A stretch of DNA of 64,000 nt from G965267185 sp965267185 (lineage in GTDB: Bacteria > Pseudomonadota > Alphaproteobacteria > UBA6615). Of this stretch, positions 1-8,975 are shown one piece after another. The position numbers and the translations under genes were made by a program. Position 1 is the first letter of the stretch; each line of letters starts with the position of its first letter. The notes under the pieces were generated by a model that did not search any database, was not told the DNA's origin, and worked only from the letters and a program-made list of their open reading frames with translations. The stretch is taken from assembly GCA_965267185.1 (NCBI GenBank), contig OZ253937.1, forward strand, positions 2,728,001 through 2,792,000, in the 5' to 3' direction.

Positions 1-421
1 CACGGACCGAGCCGCCGGTGTCCGACCCCAAAGCGAAATCGACCAATCCCGCCGCCACCGCTGCCGCTGAGCCCGACGACGATCCGCCGGCGACTCGCCC
101 TGGAGCGTTTACGTTGGTCGGCGTGCCGTAATGGACGTTCTCGCCGGTCAAACCGGTCGCCAACTCCTCAGTAACCGCTTTGCCGACCAACGCGGCTCCG
201 GCATCGAGCAGCCGCTGGATACACGGCGCAGTGGCGGTCGCTAGCGTATGGGTGCGCAGCCAATCTGGATTGCCACAACCGGTCACATGGCCGGCGACGT
301 CGATAATATCCTTAGCCGCGAAGGTCAGACCCGCCAGCGGACCTTTCCCGGTGCCGTCTATTTGAAATTGGCCGTGCGGCACAAACGCGCCAACCGGATC
401 ATCCCCGACCCTTTTGTCCAT
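1..421 (-). CDS. Amidase signature family protein, N-terminal part (runs off the window)
   Basis: The first 140 residues are visible, read from the ATG at 421 leftwards; the rest lies outside the window. The amidase-signature core is clear: catalytic Lys37 in AAKDII, the Gly/Ser-rich GGSSSGSAAA segment carrying the cis-Ser, and DTGGSVR with the nucleophilic Ser138 two codons before the edge. Amidases of this type hydrolyse amide bonds through a Ser-cisSer-Lys triad; the substrate cannot be inferred. It resembles the complete amidase at 44793-45968 throughout, including a shared TGEN/FGENxHYGTP stretch, so the two are paralogues of one subfamily. It is divergent from the membrane-protein gene at 541. 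Confidence 0.9.
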   Translation of the reverse strand, partial: MDKRVGDDPVGAFVPHGQFQIDGTGKGPLAGLTFAAKDIIDVAGHVTGCGNPDWLRTHTLATATAPCIQRLLDAGAALVGKAVTEELATGLTGENVHYGTPTNVNAPGRVAGGSSSGSAAAVAAGLVDFALGSDTGGSVR

Positions 422-540
422 ACAACATCTCCCTGCGCCCAACTCTATCGACCCGGTTCGGTACCGCCAAGTAATGGCATTAACACAGGTGCTCCATTGC
501 GCTGTTGCTCCTCAGAGCAGAACGCGACTAGGATTCAACC

Positions 541-1128
541 ATGTCCAGCACATCCACGATCGCGGCGGCGGCAGATCCCGCAACGCGTATTCAGTGGCGG
601 AACCTTGTCTGGTGCGCGCTAGCGCTTGTCATCATGCTTTCGGCCATCCTGAGCCGCGATTTGTGGTTTTTGAACTTCGTCCATGTTGTCGCCGGACTGC
701 TATGGACCGGCATCGACCTGTTCATGGGTTTCGTGATCGGACCGATTCTGCGGCGAGTTGATTTTTCGGTGCGCCGCGCCATCGTCAGCCGGCTGATGCC
801 CAAGATGATTTTCATCATGACGACGGTCTCGGTCATCGCGCCGACGAGCGGCTGGTTCCTGGCCGTAGAACTCGGCTTTCTCGACCTCGCATTCCCTGAA
901 CTCTGGTGGTTCATCGCCGCGCTGGTGATCACAACGGTCATGGGACTGCAGGGCCTTGGCATCCTGTTGCCAACCAATATTTTGGTCTATCTGGAGATGC
1001 AGAAAACCGCGCCCGACGGCGACAAGATCGGCCGGTTGATGCGCCGCTACGTACGCGTCGTCGCCGCGCAGGGCGCGATGCAGATTCTCATCATCGTCAT
1101 CATGACCCGCTTCGCCACGGGGATTTAG
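541..1128 (+). CDS. Small polytopic membrane protein, DUF2269/CopD-like
   Basis: This 195-residue protein is nearly all membrane. Hydrophobic helices lie at about 21-37, 42-70, 88-110, 121-151 and 176-192. His48 sits in FVHVVAGLLWTG at the start of the second helix, a pattern seen in DUF2269 and CopD-like integral membrane proteins, some of which bind haem or copper; assignment to that group is by appearance only. No signal peptide or soluble domain is visible. An AGGA precedes the ATG by about 8 bases. The gene overlaps the convergent Lrp-type regulator by four bases at their 3' ends, so the two are not co-transcribed. No function can be given. Confidence 0.75.
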   Translation: MSSTSTIAAAADPATRIQWRNLVWCALALVIMLSAILSRDLWFLNFVHVVAGLLWTGIDLFMGFVIGPILRRVDFSVRRAIVSRLMPKMIFIMTTVSVIAPTSGWFLAVELGFLDLAFPELWWFIAALVITTVMGLQGLGILLPTNILVYLEMQKTAPDGDKIGRLMRRYVRVVAAQGAMQILIIVIMTRFATGI

Positions 1129-1640
1129 CGGCTCGCCGCATTCGCCTCACCATCGGCCCCGTCGCCGATATGCGACAAGGGGAGCGCGGTGCGGTAGCTC
1201 ACCTGTTTCAAGGCGAAGCTCGATTTGATGCTGGCGACGCCGGGAATGCGCGTCAGGTGATCGAGCAGGAAACGCTGGAACGCGTCTATGTCTGGCGCGA
1301 CCACCCGAAGGAGGTAGTCGGAGTCGCCGGTCATCAGATAGCACTCCATCACTTCGGGCCGCGCAACGATGTAGCGCTCGAACTCATCGAGCGCATCATC
1401 GACTTGTTTCTCCAGGCTCACTTGTACAAACACACTAACGGGCAAGCCGATTGCCGCCGGATCAAGCAGCGAGACGTAGCCGCGCACGAAACCATCTTCT
1501 TCGAGCCGGCGCACCCGGCGCAAGCAAGGCGACGGCGATAGATTGACCTGTTCGGCAAGATCGACATTGGCAATCCGTGCGTCACGTTGCAAGCATTCAA
1601 GAATTTTACAATCGGTCTCGTCCAGATGATCTGGCGCCAT
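1125..1640 (-). CDS. Lrp/AsnC family transcriptional regulator
   Basis: A 171-residue regulator with an N-terminal winged helix-turn-helix (about residues 8-60, DCKILECLQRDARIAN then SPSPCLRRVRRLEEDG) and a C-terminal RAM/ligand-binding domain (about 65-150) with the typical VMECYLMTGDSDYLLRV core. The ATG at 1640 is preferred over the TTG at 1652 because GGAG stands about 7 bases upstream. Lrp-type proteins bind DNA as octamers or dimers and sense amino acids or keto acids. It is divergent from the E1/transketolase-like gene with about 130 bases between them, a usual arrangement for a regulator and its target, so control of that gene is likely but inferred. Confidence 0.93.
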   Translation of the reverse strand: MAPDHLDETDCKILECLQRDARIANVDLAEQVNLSPSPCLRRVRRLEEDGFVRGYVSLLDPAAIGLPVSVFVQVSLEKQVDDALDEFERYIVARPEVMECYLMTGDSDYLLRVVAPDIDAFQRFLLDHLTRIPGVASIKSSFALKQVSYRTALPLSHIGDGADGEANAASR

Positions 1641-1773
1641 TATGTGCTCCAAATAAGTGTCGGTATCGTCGTTTATTGCTTAATTCTCGGGATTGGTGAC
1701 TAACAACGCAACACCCTATTCACGATCCCATGGTAACTTCCGCCAGGTTCACACTTGTGACGAGGTCTCCGAG

Positions 1774-4140
1774 ATGGCGCCGCCAAAAGCCGGACATAAC
1801 AGGCCACCCGATCCCAATACCGTCGACACTCTCGAGCAAATCGAACGCAAGGTGCTGTGGCTGTCGAGCTGGCTGATCCACAACGCCAACCATATTCGGC
1901 CGAGCCGCGACGGGCTCAAGGTCGGTGGACACCAAGCTTCGTGCGCCTCCGCCGCAACGCTGCTTACGGCGCTCTACATGAACGTTCTCGAGCCGGAAGA
2001 CCGGGTGGCGGTGAAACCGCACGCCTCACCGGTCTTCCACGCCATCCAGTATCTGTTTGGGCGGCAATCGCGCGATCAACTCGAGCGCTTCCGCTCCTTC
2101 GGCGGCGCCCAGTCTTATCCCTCGCGCACCAAAGACGCTGACGATGTGGACTTCTCCACCGGGTCGGTCGGGCTCGGTGTCGGCGCAACCTTGTTCGCTG
2201 CCATGGTGCGCGACTATGTGCGTCTGCACGGCCTGGCCGACGGGCCCGAGTCCAACCGGCGCATCGTCGCCCTCATGGGCGATGCCGAACTCGATGAGGG
2301 CAACGTCTTCGAGGCCTTGCTCGAAGGCTGGAAGCACGACGTACGGAACCTCTGGTGGGTCATCGACTACAACCGCCAGAGCCTCGACGGCGTGGTGCAC
2401 GACTATCTGTTCCAGCGCATCAAGGATTTCTTCGGCACCGTAGGCTGGAACGTCGTCGAGTTGAAATACGGCAAACTGCTGCAAACAGCCGCTGCCAAGC
2501 CCGGCGGCGACGCCCTGATAAAATGGATCGACGACTGCTCGAACCAACTCTATTCGGCGTTGACCTTTCAAGGCGGCGCCGCGTGGCGCTCTCATCTCAA
2601 GGCCGACCTAGGCCGGACAAAGGGTATCAAGGCGCTGCTCGACGACCATGATGACGATGCCCTGCATCGTTTAATGACCAATTTGGGCGGGCACGATATG
2701 ACCGCAACGCTCGAAGCGTTTAGCAGCGTCACCGACGACACACCGCAATGCTTCGTCGCCTACACCATCAAGGGTTACAACACGCCGTTGGCTGGCCATA
2801 AGGACAATCACTCGGGATTGATGAACCTCGAGCAGATGGAAGCCTTTAAGGCCGACCACAACATTCGCGACGGCCACGAATGGGATATCGCGGAAGGCTT
2901 GGGTATCGATGCGGACGCCCTCCAGGCGTTCCTCGACGACGCGGCGTTCAACAAACGCCCTCCTGCCGAGACGACATCGACGATACCCGTCGCCGCGCTG
3001 CCCGCCCCCGAAGGCGACGCCATGTCGACCCAGGAAGCGTTCGGTCGCATCTTGAACGACCTTGGCCGCGACCCCGATAGCGAGCTCGCAGCGCGTATTG
3101 TCACCACGACCCCCGACGTCACGGTCACCACCAATATGGCCGGCTGGGTCAACCAGCGCGGTCTTTTTCATCACGAGGAGCTCGCCGATCTGTTCCGCGA
3201 AGAGAAGGTGCCCTCGGCGTTCAAGTGGACGATGGGGCCCGCCGGTCAGCATATTGAGCTCGGCATCGCTGAGAACAATTTGTTTCTGCTGCTCACGGCG
3301 CTCGGCCTGTCGGACCAGCTGTTCGGCGCCCGGCTGCTGCCCGTCGGCGCACTCTACGATCCGTTCATCTCCCGCGGCCTCGACGCGCTGAACTACGCTT
3401 GTTACCAGGACGCGCGCTTTATGGTGGTCGCCACGCCGTCGGGTATCACTCTGGCGCCCGAAGGCGGGGCCCATCAGTCGGTATCGACACCCCTGATCGG
3501 GATGGGGCAACCGGGACTGACCAGCTACGAACCGGCCTATGCCGACGAACTTGCCCTGATCATGCGCTGGGCGTTCGAGCATATGCAGGCCGACGATGGC
3601 GGCTCGGTTTACCTGCGCCTCTCGACACGCACCATCGAACAACCGCAACAACGCGACGCCAACGCCATCGCCGGCGACATCATCGACGGCGCTTATTGGC
3701 TGCGCGAACCCTCGCCAGGCGCCGAATTGGCAATCGTTTATACTGGCGCCTTGGCGCCCGAGGCGCTCGCCGCCTACGATCAGGTGCTGGAAGATATTCC
3801 GGGCGCGGGGTTGTTGGCCGTCACGTCGGCCGACCGTCTCTACACCGATTGGCAAAGCGACGGCAGACACGCTGTAGACCTGTTGTCCGCATTGGCGCCC
3901 GACGCGGCCCTGGTGACCGTACTCGACGGGCACCCGGCGACTCTGGCTTGGCTCGGCAGCGTCGCCAACCATCATATCGTCGCCTTAGGGGTCGACCGGT
4001 TCGGCCAATCGGGCGATTTGCCGGATCTCTACCGCGAGTATGGGATCGATAGCGATGCCATTCTGGATGCGGCTGCCACCGCCCTCACCAAGCGCATGCG
4101 CAAAAACGGAGCCACTCCCTTGGGGTTGGCCGCCGAATAG
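1774..4140 (+). CDS. Thiamine-diphosphate enzyme related to homodimeric pyruvate dehydrogenase E1 / transketolase
   Basis: This 788-residue protein matches the AceE-type E1 layout. The N-terminal domain has IERKVLWLSSWLIHNANH, DGLKVGGHQAS and KPHASPVFHAIQYL, followed by the ThDP/Mg motif GDAELDEGN to YNRQ (about residues 169-199); a transketolase pyrimidine domain (about 430-620) and a C-terminal transketolase domain follow. It is shorter than AceE of enterobacteria (about 890) and longer than transketolase (about 660). The ATG at 1774 is chosen over an upstream TTG at 1693 because conserved sequence starts soon after it and GAGG lies 8 bases upstream. No E2 or E3 gene is nearby, so it may act on another 2-keto acid or with components encoded elsewhere. 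A divergent Lrp-type regulator sits upstream. Confidence 0.85.
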   Translation: MAPPKAGHNRPPDPNTVDTLEQIERKVLWLSSWLIHNANHIRPSRDGLKVGGHQASCASAATLLTALYMNVLEPEDRVAVKPHASPVFHAIQYLFGRQSRDQLERFRSFGGAQSYPSRTKDADDVDFSTGSVGLGVGATLFAAMVRDYVRLHGLADGPESNRRIVALMGDAELDEGNVFEALLEGWKHDVRNLWWVIDYNRQSLDGVVHDYLFQRIKDFFGTVGWNVVELKYGKLLQTAAAKPGGDALIKWIDDCSNQLYSALTFQGGAAWRSHLKADLGRTKGIKALLDDHDDDALHRLMTNLGGHDMTATLEAFSSVTDDTPQCFVAYTIKGYNTPLAGHKDNHSGLMNLEQMEAFKADHNIRDGHEWDIAEGLGIDADALQAFLDDAAFNKRPPAETTSTIPVAALPAPEGDAMSTQEAFGRILNDLGRDPDSELAARIVTTTPDVTVTTNMAGWVNQRGLFHHEELADLFREEKVPSAFKWTMGPAGQHIELGIAENNLFLLLTALGLSDQLFGARLLPVGALYDPFISRGLDALNYACYQDARFMVVATPSGITLAPEGGAHQSVSTPLIGMGQPGLTSYEPAYADELALIMRWAFEHMQADDGGSVYLRLSTRTIEQPQQRDANAIAGDIIDGAYWLREPSPGAELAIVYTGALAPEALAAYDQVLEDIPGAGLLAVTSADRLYTDWQSDGRHAVDLLSALAPDAALVTVLDGHPATLAWLGSVANHHIVALGVDRFGQSGDLPDLYREYGIDSDAILDAAATALTKRMRKNGATPLGLAAE

Positions 4141-4141
4141 C

Positions 4142-5053
4142 TCAGCCGGGCTCGGCGGTCCTCGCCACTGTTTCGCCCCGGCGCGCCGCCGCGGCTTCGC
4201 GGCGCGCAATGTAGACGACCGCGCCGACGATCACTGCGGCCCCGATCCAGGTCCAAATCGTCGGTACTTCGCCGAACGCCCAAAAGGCGAGCGCCGCCGT
4301 GACAACGAGGCGCATATAGTCGTAGGGCAGCACCGCCGAGGCATCGGCTGCGGCAAACGAGCGGGTCAGACATTGATGGGCAATCAATCCCGCACCCGCC
4401 AACAACGCCAGCCAACCGAACGTCGGCAACGCCGGCCAAGACCACGCGAAGAGCGCCGGCACCAGCGTTACGGGAACCGACATCACGATCAGCCAAGCGA
4501 CAACCGTGTTCGGTGAATCATCGGCCGAGAGCGACTTGATCATCAGGTTGGAGGCCGCCACCAGCGCCGCTGCCGCGATCGGCAGGATGAACAGAGGATC
4601 GACGACTTCGAACCCCGGCCGCAAGATAATCCAGACACCCGCCAGGCCGATGAAAGTGGCGACCCAGCGGCGGGCGCGCACGGTTTCCCGCAGTATCAGC
4701 GCCGCGCCGACCGTCGCGAACAACGGTTGCGCGAAGGTCAGGGCCGACACCTCGGCCAGCGGCAGATTGGCTTGCGCAAGAATTAGAAACACCAGCCCGC
4801 TCATCGAGAAAATACTGCGCAGCACTTGCGCGCCTGGCCGCTTGGTACGCAAGACCGCGCCGCCGCCGCGCAACAGCCAAGGTAGCACGACAATGAACAA
4901 CAGAGCCGAGCGGAAGAAGGCGATCGCCAGCGGGTCGATGTCAGCTGCCGCCATGCGGACCAGCGGACCGTGAGTGGCGAAGAAGAACGCCGCACCCAGC
5001 ATCCAGATGGCGCCGCGCACAGGGCTCGGTAGCCGCGCAAAGGCCGTTATCAC
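4142..5053 (-). CDS. DMT superfamily transporter with two EamA domains
   Basis: A 303-residue inner-membrane protein with about ten hydrophobic helices arranged as two EamA repeats (about residues 10-140 and 155-290). The start AIWMLGAAFFFATHGPLVRM and the repeat ends are typical of RhaT/EamA drug-metabolite exporters. These proteins usually export amino acids or other small metabolites; the substrate is unknown. The C-terminus is charged and rich in Arg and Ala. It converges on the E1-like gene with one base between the stop codons. The extragenic repeat at 5061-5128 lies just upstream and separates it from the hydroxyacid dehydrogenase gene. Confidence 0.88.
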   Translation of the reverse strand: MITAFARLPSPVRGAIWMLGAAFFFATHGPLVRMAAADIDPLAIAFFRSALLFIVVLPWLLRGGGAVLRTKRPGAQVLRSIFSMSGLVFLILAQANLPLAEVSALTFAQPLFATVGAALILRETVRARRWVATFIGLAGVWIILRPGFEVVDPLFILPIAAAALVAASNLMIKSLSADDSPNTVVAWLIVMSVPVTLVPALFAWSWPALPTFGWLALLAGAGLIAHQCLTRSFAAADASAVLPYDYMRLVVTAALAFWAFGEVPTIWTWIGAAVIVGAVVYIARREAAAARRGETVARTAEPG

Positions 5054-5060
5054 AACAACA

Positions 5061-5128
5061 CCTCATCCTGAGCCTGTCGAAGGATCGAGGTGTTGTGGGC
5101 CTCATACTTCGACACGCTCAGCATGAGG
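5061..5128. repeat. REP-like palindromic repeat pair
   Basis: Two inverted copies of a unit of about 29 bases with the core CCTGAGCCTGTCGAAGGAT. One is at 5061-5090 and the other, in the opposite orientation, at 5100-5128. The same unit occurs again as an inverted pair at 28561-28639. The first copy is flanked by ACAACACCTC and GAGGTGTTGT, so it can form a long hairpin and may terminate the minus-strand dehydrogenase gene that ends at 5150. It lies between genes, as extragenic palindromes normally do. Confidence 0.75.
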
Positions 5129-5149
5129 TCACTAGGTATTCCTGCATCG

Positions 5150-6118
5150 TCACACAACGCGGTTCGACACCGGCTCGCCAGCCCGCAATGCGTCGAAGCC
5201 GTCGAGCAGCATCATCCCCATCTCGGTCCGCGCCTGCTGGGCGGCGCTGCCGATATGGGGCACCATGAACACGTTGGGTAGCCTGAAATAGCGGCGGTCG
5301 ATATTGTCGGGCTCACCATTGAAGACATCGAGCCCGGCAGCCGCGATCTTGCCCGACTTGAGAGCCGCAACCAGGGCGTCGTCATCGACCAGGTCGCCAC
5401 GCGCAATGTTCACGACGATCGCACCATCCGGCAGTTGCGCGATGGTGTCCTCATTAAGGAAACCCCGGGTTTCCGGGGTCGACGGTGCGCAAAGAACCAG
5501 AAATTCGCTCGCGGCGAGGAAACTCTCTAGATCGTTGAAGTAGACCGCATTGGCCTCCAGATCCGGCGCCAGGCGGTTCCGGTTGCGATAATGGATCTTC
5601 ATATCGAAACCGCGGGCGCGCTCCGCCACGGTCCGGCCAATCCGGCCCATACCGAGAATTCCCAGCGGCTTGCCGGTAATTTCAACACCGACGAATTGGG
5701 TCGGCGACCAAGTGTCCCACTTACCGGCCCGCAAATAGCGGCTTGATTCGTGGGCGCGGCGGGCCGCTCCCAGCAACAACAGCATGCCGATTTCCGCCGT
5801 CGGCGCGGTTACCGCATCGGGCGTGGTGAGCACCGCAAGTCCACGTTTCTCAGCCGCTTCCAGATCGATATGGTCGGTACCCACCGATAAGGTGAGAATG
5901 GCTTCTACGCTCTTCGGCAACGCGTTGATGGTTCGCTTGTTGAGGGGTTCGGTGACGCAAATGAAGAGCGCTTCCACGCCTTTCGCTGCCTTTAACAACT
6001 CCGTCGAACTCATGATGTGGTCGTCCTCGTTGAGGACGACATCGTAGTCTTCCCGCAAACGCTCCTCGACCGCAGTCAGATGGCGGCGCGTGACCAGTAT
6101 ACGCGGCTTGTCGCTCAC
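5150..6118 (-). CDS. D-2-hydroxyacid dehydrogenase (glyoxylate/hydroxypyruvate reductase-like)
   Basis: This 322-residue protein has the two-domain D-2-hydroxyacid dehydrogenase fold. The nucleotide loop is GILGMGRIGRTVAERA, followed by HYRNRNR rather than an acidic residue, which favours NADPH. The catalytic Arg is in NIARGDLVDD, the Glu in FNGEP and the His in VPHIGSA. The GTG at 6118 is taken as the start because GAGGGGG stands 8 bases upstream and SDKPRILVTRR aligns with the usual N-terminus; upstream in-frame ATGs would add an unlikely tail. It reduces 2-keto acids such as glyoxylate or hydroxypyruvate; the exact substrate is open. Confidence 0.9.
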   Translation of the reverse strand: MSDKPRILVTRRHLTAVEERLREDYDVVLNEDDHIMSSTELLKAAKGVEALFICVTEPLNKRTINALPKSVEAILTLSVGTDHIDLEAAEKRGLAVLTTPDAVTAPTAEIGMLLLLGAARRAHESSRYLRAGKWDTWSPTQFVGVEITGKPLGILGMGRIGRTVAERARGFDMKIHYRNRNRLAPDLEANAVYFNDLESFLAASEFLVLCAPSTPETRGFLNEDTIAQLPDGAIVVNIARGDLVDDDALVAALKSGKIAAAGLDVFNGEPDNIDRRYFRLPNVFMVPHIGSAAQQARTEMGMMLLDGFDALRAGEPVSNRVV

Positions 6119-6216
6119 CTCGCGTTCCCCCTCGACCGTACAATGCATGGCAGCCAACGGCAGCAAGTGTACAGTGTCGGCTAGCAATACGTCAGCACCC
6201 GGATGGGAGGAGAGAG

Positions 6217-6972
6217 ATGCAGCTTGCAGGCAAGGTCGCGGTGATCACCGGATCGGGATCCGGCTTCGGCGAGGGCATCGCCAAAGCGTGCGCGCGCGAA
6301 GGCGCGTGGGTGGTGGTGAGCGACATAAATGAGGAAGGGGGCCGGCGCGTCGCTGGCGAGATTGAAACCGCTGGCGGTTCGGTATCGTTCTTCAAGGCCG
6401 ACGTCTCCCAGAGCGCGGATACGCAAGCGCTGGTCGATCATGCGCAATCCCAATACGGGCGGTTCGACATCTTGGTCAACAACGCCGGTGTCGGCCATAT
6501 CCGCAAACCGATGACCGCGGTGAGTGAAGACGAATTCGACCGCGTGTTCGCGGTCAATGTGAAGGGCATCTATCACACGACTAACGCGGCGGTTCCCGTG
6601 ATGCGCGAGCAGGGCAGCGGAGTCATCATCAATATCGCCTCGACCGGCGCGGTTAGCCCGCGCCCCGGCCTCACCTGGTACAACGCCTCAAAAGGCGCAG
6701 TGACGACGCTCACCAAGTCCATGGCCATCGAGCTGGCACCGGACAAAATTCGCGTTAATGCGTTGAACCCCGTCGCCGGCGATACGCCGCTTCTGCCGAC
6801 ATTCCTCGGCGAAGACACGCCGGAGAATCGCGAAGCCTTCCGGGCGACGGTTCCCCTGGGACGGCTATCCACACCCCAGGATATCGCCGCCGGCGTGGTG
6901 TTTCTGGCTTCCGACGCCGCCGAACTGATCACCGGCGTCTGCCTGGAGATCGATGGCGGGCGGTGTATTTAG
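6217..6972 (+). CDS. Short-chain dehydrogenase/reductase (FabG-like)
   Basis: A 251-residue classical SDR. The cofactor motif is TGSGSGFGEG near residue 11, followed by NNAG, the catalytic Ser in NIASTGAVS and the YxxxK pair in YNASKGAV. The C-terminus ends in the usual LEIDGGR. An acidic residue after beta-2 (VVSDINEE) suggests NAD(H). It oxidises or reduces an alcohol/ketone of unknown identity. GGAGGAGAGAG directly precedes the ATG, a strong ribosome site. It is transcribed away from the D-2-hydroxyacid dehydrogenase upstream and converges on the deacetylase-like gene. Confidence 0.92.
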   Translation: MQLAGKVAVITGSGSGFGEGIAKACAREGAWVVVSDINEEGGRRVAGEIETAGGSVSFFKADVSQSADTQALVDHAQSQYGRFDILVNNAGVGHIRKPMTAVSEDEFDRVFAVNVKGIYHTTNAAVPVMREQGSGVIINIASTGAVSPRPGLTWYNASKGAVTTLTKSMAIELAPDKIRVNALNPVAGDTPLLPTFLGEDTPENREAFRATVPLGRLSTPQDIAAGVVFLASDAAELITGVCLEIDGGRCI

Positions 6973-6982
6973 GAGCCCAGCC

Positions 6983-7819
6983 TCACCCGGGATACACCAA
7001 GACCGCCAACTCCTCGTGGGTGGTCATCCAGACCCAATCGAGGTCCTTCACGATGTCGATCGCCGCTTTGAACTCGATGGCGCCATAGGGCCGGCCGAAC
7101 ACATGGGCGTGCGCGGTGATGTCGATTACCGCCGGCGGGCTGCCGATGGTGTCGTACTTGTCGACGATGCGCTGGAGCGTGGCGGAATAGACCTCCGGCG
7201 GATTGCCGAAGCGCATATAAAGCGGCAGGTCGTTGATCTCCATGGTGAAGGGTACGATGGCCAGCGGCCCCTTCGCCGTCTCCATCAGGTAAGGCAGATC
7301 GGTATTGAAGTGATCGATGTGCCAGGTGAAGCCATGCTCGGCAAGCAGCTCGCAGGTGTTAGCGCTCGGTGTGCCGCGCGGACTCGCAAAACCCTTGGGC
7401 CGTTTACCGATCACACCTTCGAATAGGTCCGCGCCCTTCCGCAGATCGGCATCCTCGGCGTCCCTCTCCTGATAAGCCGGTAAAGTGTTCTGCATCCAAG
7501 CGTGAGCGCCAACGAAGTGGCCGTCGCTATCGATGCGCTTCAATAGTTCCGGCCATTTCTCGGCAATGATGCCGCTGGCATAAGTGCCGCAAGGCACGCC
7601 CGCCTCGCCGACGATATCGAGCAGCCGGTAAGCGCCGATGGTCATGCCGTATTCCGCCCAGGAACGCGCCTGGGTATCGAGTACACCGGCCTTTAAGGGA
7701 TTGCCCATGGGGCCGATGCCTGGTGCGGCGTCGTCGGTCCACGCTTCGCACATGATGTTGACCGATACGGCGAGCCGCTTTCCCTCGGGCCAGCCAGCCG
7801 GCAAATTTGCAGCGTTCAT
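6983..7819 (-). CDS. Polysaccharide deacetylase family (NodB-fold) hydrolase
   Basis: This 278-residue protein looks like the allantoinase PuuE/HpPgdA-like branch of the NodB-homology hydrolases. Visible landmarks are SVNIMCEAW, the segment DSDGHFVGAHAW with the metal His, the GFASPRGTPSANT loop, and ITAHAHVFGRP near the C-terminus. Members remove acyl groups or open cyclic amides with a bound metal; no signal peptide is seen, so it acts in the cytoplasm. It starts at the ATG at 7819 and is divergent from the MetE-like gene at 7917. Confidence 0.82.
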   Translation of the reverse strand: MNAANLPAGWPEGKRLAVSVNIMCEAWTDDAAPGIGPMGNPLKAGVLDTQARSWAEYGMTIGAYRLLDIVGEAGVPCGTYASGIIAEKWPELLKRIDSDGHFVGAHAWMQNTLPAYQERDAEDADLRKGADLFEGVIGKRPKGFASPRGTPSANTCELLAEHGFTWHIDHFNTDLPYLMETAKGPLAIVPFTMEINDLPLYMRFGNPPEVYSATLQRIVDKYDTIGSPPAVIDITAHAHVFGRPYGAIEFKAAIDIVKDLDWVWMTTHEELAVLVYPG

Positions 7820-7916
7820 GGTATCCCCCCTTGCTTAAACGCGCCCTTATGGCAGTCTGATTACGCGAAACGAGGCCCGACCGCAAAGTCGCCCTTAGAA
7901 AAGCAGGAAGGCACCG

Positions 7917-8939
7917 ATGCTCAAGACCACCGTTACCGGCAGTTTGCCCAAGCCATCGTGGCTCGCCCAGCCCGAAGTCCTATGGGCGCCCTGGTCGACC
8001 GACGACCCCGACCAACTGGAAGAGGCCAAGCACGACGCGGTGCGCCTCGCCATCCGCGATCAGGAAGAGGCGGGGATCGATATCGTTTCCGATGGCGAAC
8101 AATCGCGGCAACACTTCGTGCACGGTATTCTGGAAAAGATTGAAGGCATCGACTTCGAGAACAAGCAACGCATCGGCATCCGCGACGACCGCTACGAGGC
8201 CGATTGCCCGACCGTGGTTTCGGAGATCAAACGCGCGGGCCCGATCCACCGCGATGAGGTCGTTTTCGCCCGTGCCCACACCGATCACGATTTAAAATTC
8301 ACCATGCCGGGGCCGATGACCATCGTCGATACGCTGGCTGACACCCATTATGGTGACCGCCCGGCACTGGCGATGGCCTTCGCCGATATCTTGAATGCCG
8401 AGGCGCGCGAGATCGAAGCCGCTGGCGCCAATGTCATCCAATTCGACGAACCGGCATTCAACGTCTACCTCGACCAGGTGCCCACCTGGGGCGTCGAGGC
8501 GCTCAACCGCGCGGTCGACGGCGTCTCTTGCACGACGGCGGTGCACATTTGCTACGGCTACGGCATCAAAGCCAACTTGGACTGGAAAGCGACCCTTGGC
8601 GCGGTGTGGGATCAATACGAGAAGACGCTGCCGGCTCTGGCAAACAGCGACATCGACCAGGTGTCGCTCGAATTCGCCGGCTCGCGCGTGCCCATCGAGG
8701 TCATCAGCCTGCTGGAAGGCAAGAAAGACGTTTTGGTTGGCGCCATCGACGTAACCACGCTGGAAGCCGAAACACCCGAAGAGGTCGCCACGGTCATCCG
8801 CAGCGCGCTCGAGCACACAACGCCGGAGCGGGTCTTCCCGTGCACCAATTGCGGCATGGTGCCCCTGCCCCGCAGCATATCCCAAGGCAAGCTGAAAGCT
8901 CTCGCCGACGGCACAGCGCTGGTACGCGCCGAACTCTAG
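7917..8939 (+). CDS. Cobalamin-independent methionine synthase-like protein (MetE C-terminal domain)
   Basis: A 340-residue protein equivalent only to the C-terminal catalytic barrel of MetE. The zinc ligands of that family are present: His210 and Cys212 in VHICYG, Glu252 in SLEFAGS and Cys312 in TNCGM. FDEPAF at about 176-181 is also conserved. Full MetE has about 750 residues with an N-terminal folate domain, which is missing here. Stand-alone forms use other methyl donors or act in alkyl transfer, so classical methionine synthase activity is uncertain. AGGAAGG stands close before the ATG. The next gene follows 36 bases downstream. Confidence 0.85.
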   Translation: MLKTTVTGSLPKPSWLAQPEVLWAPWSTDDPDQLEEAKHDAVRLAIRDQEEAGIDIVSDGEQSRQHFVHGILEKIEGIDFENKQRIGIRDDRYEADCPTVVSEIKRAGPIHRDEVVFARAHTDHDLKFTMPGPMTIVDTLADTHYGDRPALAMAFADILNAEAREIEAAGANVIQFDEPAFNVYLDQVPTWGVEALNRAVDGVSCTTAVHICYGYGIKANLDWKATLGAVWDQYEKTLPALANSDIDQVSLEFAGSRVPIEVISLLEGKKDVLVGAIDVTTLEAETPEEVATVIRSALEHTTPERVFPCTNCGMVPLPRSISQGKLKALADGTALVRAEL

Positions 8940-8975
8940 AACGCATCACCCAACCCTGGAGCCCGTGGAGCTGTC

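Noticed and set aside
2671..3975. A 434-residue minus-strand frame opposite the E1-like gene
   Set aside because: It is a GC-rich antisense shadow with no recognisable domain, and the plus-strand protein is clearly real.
7820..7916. A riboswitch upstream of the MetE-like gene
   Set aside because: The spacer is under 100 bases, is shared with a divergent gene, and no SAM or cobalamin element is visible.
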